From NCBI RefSeq assembly GCF_003012735.1, contig NZ_PXYI01000002.1:434001-498000 (forward strand): a DNA stretch of 64,000 bases, read 5' to 3'. Position numbers and translations under genes: made by a program. Source of the stretch: Allosphingosinicella deserti (GTDB taxonomy: Bacteria > Pseudomonadota > Alphaproteobacteria > Sphingomonadales > Sphingomonadaceae). Each line of letters starts with the position of its first letter. The first letter of the stretch is position 1. A model generated the notes under the pieces. It saw only the letters and a program-made list of their open reading frames with translations. It made no database searches and had not been told where the DNA came from. Of this stretch, positions 61,874-64,000 are shown one piece after another.

Positions 61874-63544
61874 ATGGCCACCGCCCACAAGCTGAACGAC
61901 GCAGCCGAAGCGGCGCGCGCCGAGATCGAATCCTATCTGGAAGCGACCAGCCGCAAGTCGCTGCTCCGCTTCATCACCTGCGGCTCGGTCGACGACGGCA
62001 AGTCGACCCTGATCGGCCGGCTGCTCTACGATTCCAAGATGCTGTTCGAGGACCAGCTCGATGCGCTGGCCAGCGACAGCAAGCGCTCGGGCACGCAGGG
62101 CGAGAAGCTCGATCTCGCCTTGCTCGTCGACGGCCTCGCCGCCGAGCGCGAGCAGGGCATCACGATCGACGTCGCCTATCGCTTCTTCACCACCGACAAG
62201 CGCAAGTTCATCGTCGCCGACACGCCCGGCCACGAACAATATACGCGCAACATGGTGACGGGGGCCTCGACCGCCGATCTCGCCGTGATCCTGATCGACG
62301 CCCGCAAGGGCGTGCTGACCCAGACGCGGCGGCACAGCTTCCTGGTCCACCTGCTCGGCATCCGCAACATCGTGCTTGCGGTGAACAAGATGGATCTGGT
62401 CGGCTTCGATCAGGGGCGGTTCGATGCGATCGTCGCCGATTATGCCGCCTTCGCCCGCGAGGTCGGCCTCCAAAGCTTCACCGCCATTCCGGTGTCGGGC
62501 CTCGATGGCGACAACGTCACCAGCCGCTCGGACGCGATGCCCTGGTATGACGGCCCGGCCTTGCTCGAGCATCTCGAAACGGTGCCGGTCGAGGCTGCCT
62601 CCTACGCCGAAGAGCCGTTCCGGATGGCCGTCCAGTGGGTCAATCGACCGAACCAGAATTTCCGCGGTTATGCCGGTCGAATTGCCTCGGGCCGCGTCCG
62701 GGTCGGAGACGCGATCTCCGTGCTTCCGGCCGGGCGCGCCTCGCATGTTGCGCGGATCGTCACCTTCGACGGCGATCTCGACGAGGCGGTTGCGGGCCAG
62801 TCGGTGACTTTGACCCTTGCCGACGAGGTCGATTGCTCCCGCGGCGACATCATCGCGTCGGCGGCCGCCGAGCCGGAGCCGGTGTCGCGGCTCCAAGCGA
62901 CCCTCGTCTGGATGTCGGACGAGGCGATGGTTCCGCACCGCTCCTACTGGCTCAAGATCGGCAGCCAGACCGTCACGGCCGCGATCGGCGGCATGGGTCC
63001 GATCGTCGACGTCAACACGATGGAGCAGCGCCGCGGCCTCACCCTCGCGCTCAACGATATCGGCCAGGTCGACATCGATCTCGATCGCCGCATCCCCGCC
63101 GTCCGCTACGCTGACAATCGGCGGCTCGGCGGCTTCATCCTAATCGACAAGGTCACCCATGCGACCGTGGCGGCCGGCCTCGTCCAAGCCTTCCCGAAGA
63201 GCGTGCTCAAGGCCAGCGACGCCGAGGATGAAAAGGGATCGATCCAGTGGATCGCCGGGTCCGGACGGCGGGCGCATGCCGCGCGGGCGGCGGAGCGCCT
63301 GGCGGCGCTCGGCCGTCCCGCCTTCGTGCTCGACGAGGCGGCGATCGCCGATCTTGCCAGCGACCTCGGCGAAGAGGCACAGGCGGAGCGGATTCGCCGC
63401 GCCCGCGAAGTCGCCAAGCTGATGGCGCGGGCCGGCGTGCACGTGCTGGTGACGCTCGAGGCTTCGGACGAACAGGCGCAGCCGGGCCGGCGGATCGACG
63501 CCGGCAGCAACGACGACGAAGGAGCGGACGAATGGGTGATCTGA
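61874..63544 (+). CDS. cysN: Sulfate adenylyltransferase large subunit CysN with a degenerate C-terminal APS-kinase domain
   Basis: This GTPase subunit of ATP sulfurylase has 556 residues. Its G motifs are intact: GSVDDGKSTLIGRL, DTPGHEQYTRNM and NKMD. Residues 455-556 align with the APS kinase of CysNC fusions (ERLAALGRPAFVLDEAAI, ERIRRAREVAKLMARAGVHV), but the P-loop GLSGAGKST has become AGSGRRAHAA, the DGDNVR motif is lost and the domain stops about 80 residues early. APS kinase activity is therefore not expected. This suits the APS-type CysH of the same operon. Confidence 0.92.
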   Translation: MATAHKLNDAAEAARAEIESYLEATSRKSLLRFITCGSVDDGKSTLIGRLLYDSKMLFEDQLDALASDSKRSGTQGEKLDLALLVDGLAAEREQGITIDVAYRFFTTDKRKFIVADTPGHEQYTRNMVTGASTADLAVILIDARKGVLTQTRRHSFLVHLLGIRNIVLAVNKMDLVGFDQGRFDAIVADYAAFAREVGLQSFTAIPVSGLDGDNVTSRSDAMPWYDGPALLEHLETVPVEAASYAEEPFRMAVQWVNRPNQNFRGYAGRIASGRVRVGDAISVLPAGRASHVARIVTFDGDLDEAVAGQSVTLTLADEVDCSRGDIIASAAAEPEPVSRLQATLVWMSDEAMVPHRSYWLKIGSQTVTAAIGGMGPIVDVNTMEQRRGLTLALNDIGQVDIDLDRRIPAVRYADNRRLGGFILIDKVTHATVAAGLVQAFPKSVLKASDAEDEKGSIQWIAGSGRRAHAARAAERLAALGRPAFVLDEAAIADLASDLGEEAQAERIRRAREVAKLMARAGVHVLVTLEASDEQAQPGRRIDAGSNDDEGADEWVI

Positions 63545-63584
63545 CCCGCGCCGCAGCGAAACACGAACGGGGACGACACGCGCG

Positions 63585-64000
63585 ATGACTGCCTTCAACT
63601 CCTTCGCCGAGGGGGCGCTCACCCTCGAACAATGGCAGCATGTCGAGGCGCTCGCACGGACGCTGACGCCGGCGCAGGCGCGCTGGATCAGCGGCTATTT
63701 CGCCGGCCTCGACGCCGGCCTGCTGCGCGGCGGCGCCCCCGCAGCGGACATCGCTGCGCCGGCGGCGGCGCAGGGCCGCACCCTCACCATTCTCTACGGC
63801 ACCGAGACCGGCAACAGCCGCGACCTCGCCAAGGCGCTTGCGGCGGCGGCGGCCGAACGGGGCCTGTCGCCCCAGATCGCCGACATGTCCGATTACAAGA
63901 CTCGGCTGCTCAAGGACGAGCAGGATCTGCTGGTCATCGTCAGCACCTATGGCGAAGGCGACCCCCCGCAGCCGGCGGTCGGCTTCTTCGAATTCCTCGA
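63585..64000 (+). CDS. cysJ: Sulfite reductase flavoprotein subunit (CysJ-like), partial
   Basis: The start of the sulfite reductase alpha subunit, which passes electrons from NADPH through FAD and FMN to the siroheme subunit. The ATG at 63585 has GGGGA upstream. After a helical opening typical of CysJ (LTLEQWQHVEALARTLTPAQ, ARWISGYFAG) comes the flavodoxin domain (LTILYGTETGNSRDLAKAL, VIVSTYGEGDPPQPA). The window ends within the flavodoxin domain. Confidence 0.92.
   Translation, partial: MTAFNSFAEGALTLEQWQHVEALARTLTPAQARWISGYFAGLDAGLLRGGAPAADIAAPAAAQGRTLTILYGTETGNSRDLAKALAAAAAERGLSPQIADMSDYKTRLLKDEQDLLVIVSTYGEGDPPQPAVGFFEFL

Noticed and set aside
1-64000. CRISPR arrays, tRNA or rRNA genes, insertion sequences with transposase
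   Set aside because: No regularly spaced identical repeats, no cloverleaf with T-arm GTTCGAATC-like sequence and no transposase or integrase reading frame were found. The Gabija-like island shows no obvious att duplication.

Overview
The window is high-GC DNA that looks like a chromosome segment from an alphaproteobacterium of the Sphingomonadales (Sphingomonas/Sphingosinicella-like). Pointers are the UrcA, DUF6894 and DUF5681 small proteins, a glucose-fructose-oxidoreductase-like enzyme, a Pho regulon with an OprP-type porin beside phoR/pst, an Anbu/ATP-grasp cluster, and sphingomonad-style short interspersed repeats. This placement is inference from gene content; no rRNA or tRNA was seen.

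Layout. 1-7.3 kb (minus): a tightly overlapping operon of an exported CHAT-domain peptidase, a filamentous-haemagglutinin-like TpsA exoprotein and its TpsB outer-membrane transporter (cut by the window edge). 7.4-14.6 kb: aldehyde dehydrogenase, a YbbA/YbbP-type ABC pair, divergent arylesterase, acyl-CoA synthetase. 14.6-22.8 kb: phosphate regulon (phoR, pstS, pstC, pstA, pstB, phoU on minus; divergent phosphate porin on plus) with two 11-bp-phased Pho boxes. 22.8-27.8 kb: three small proteins, including an acyl-carrier-like protein without its serine, then the four-gene ATP-grasp / alpha-E / transglutaminase / Anbu cluster. 27.9-42.9 kb: metabolic and regulatory genes, including a winged-helix/TPR regulator facing a five-fold 11-bp repeat, a secreted RTX-GH12 glycanase, a ClpP-like peptidase, a Tat-exported GFOR-like oxidoreductase, a type II NADH dehydrogenase and an S9 peptidase broken by a frameshift.

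42.9-51.5 kb is a defence/repair island: a Gabija-like pair (OLD nuclease plus UvrD helicase, visibly lower in GC than its surroundings) next to a Hen1-Pnkp RNA-repair operon. A short conserved ORF with a strong terminator lies between them. 51.5-57.9 kb is repeat-rich, with small stress and unknown genes, a Crp/Fnr regulator and a frameshifted secreted protein. 57.9-64 kb holds an Lrp regulator and the assimilatory sulfate-reduction operon cysH-cysG-cysD-cysN-cysJ (last gene cut). The C-terminal APS-kinase domain of CysN has decayed, which fits the APS-reductase-type CysH that makes APS kinase unnecessary.

Most genes sit in overlapping (ATGA, GTGA, TGATG) operons. The items most worth following up are the CHAT-TPS operon, the Gabija/Hen1-Pnkp island with its duplicated mini-ORF, the Anbu cluster, the pseudo-APS-kinase CysN, the serine-less ACP and the phased operator arrays.
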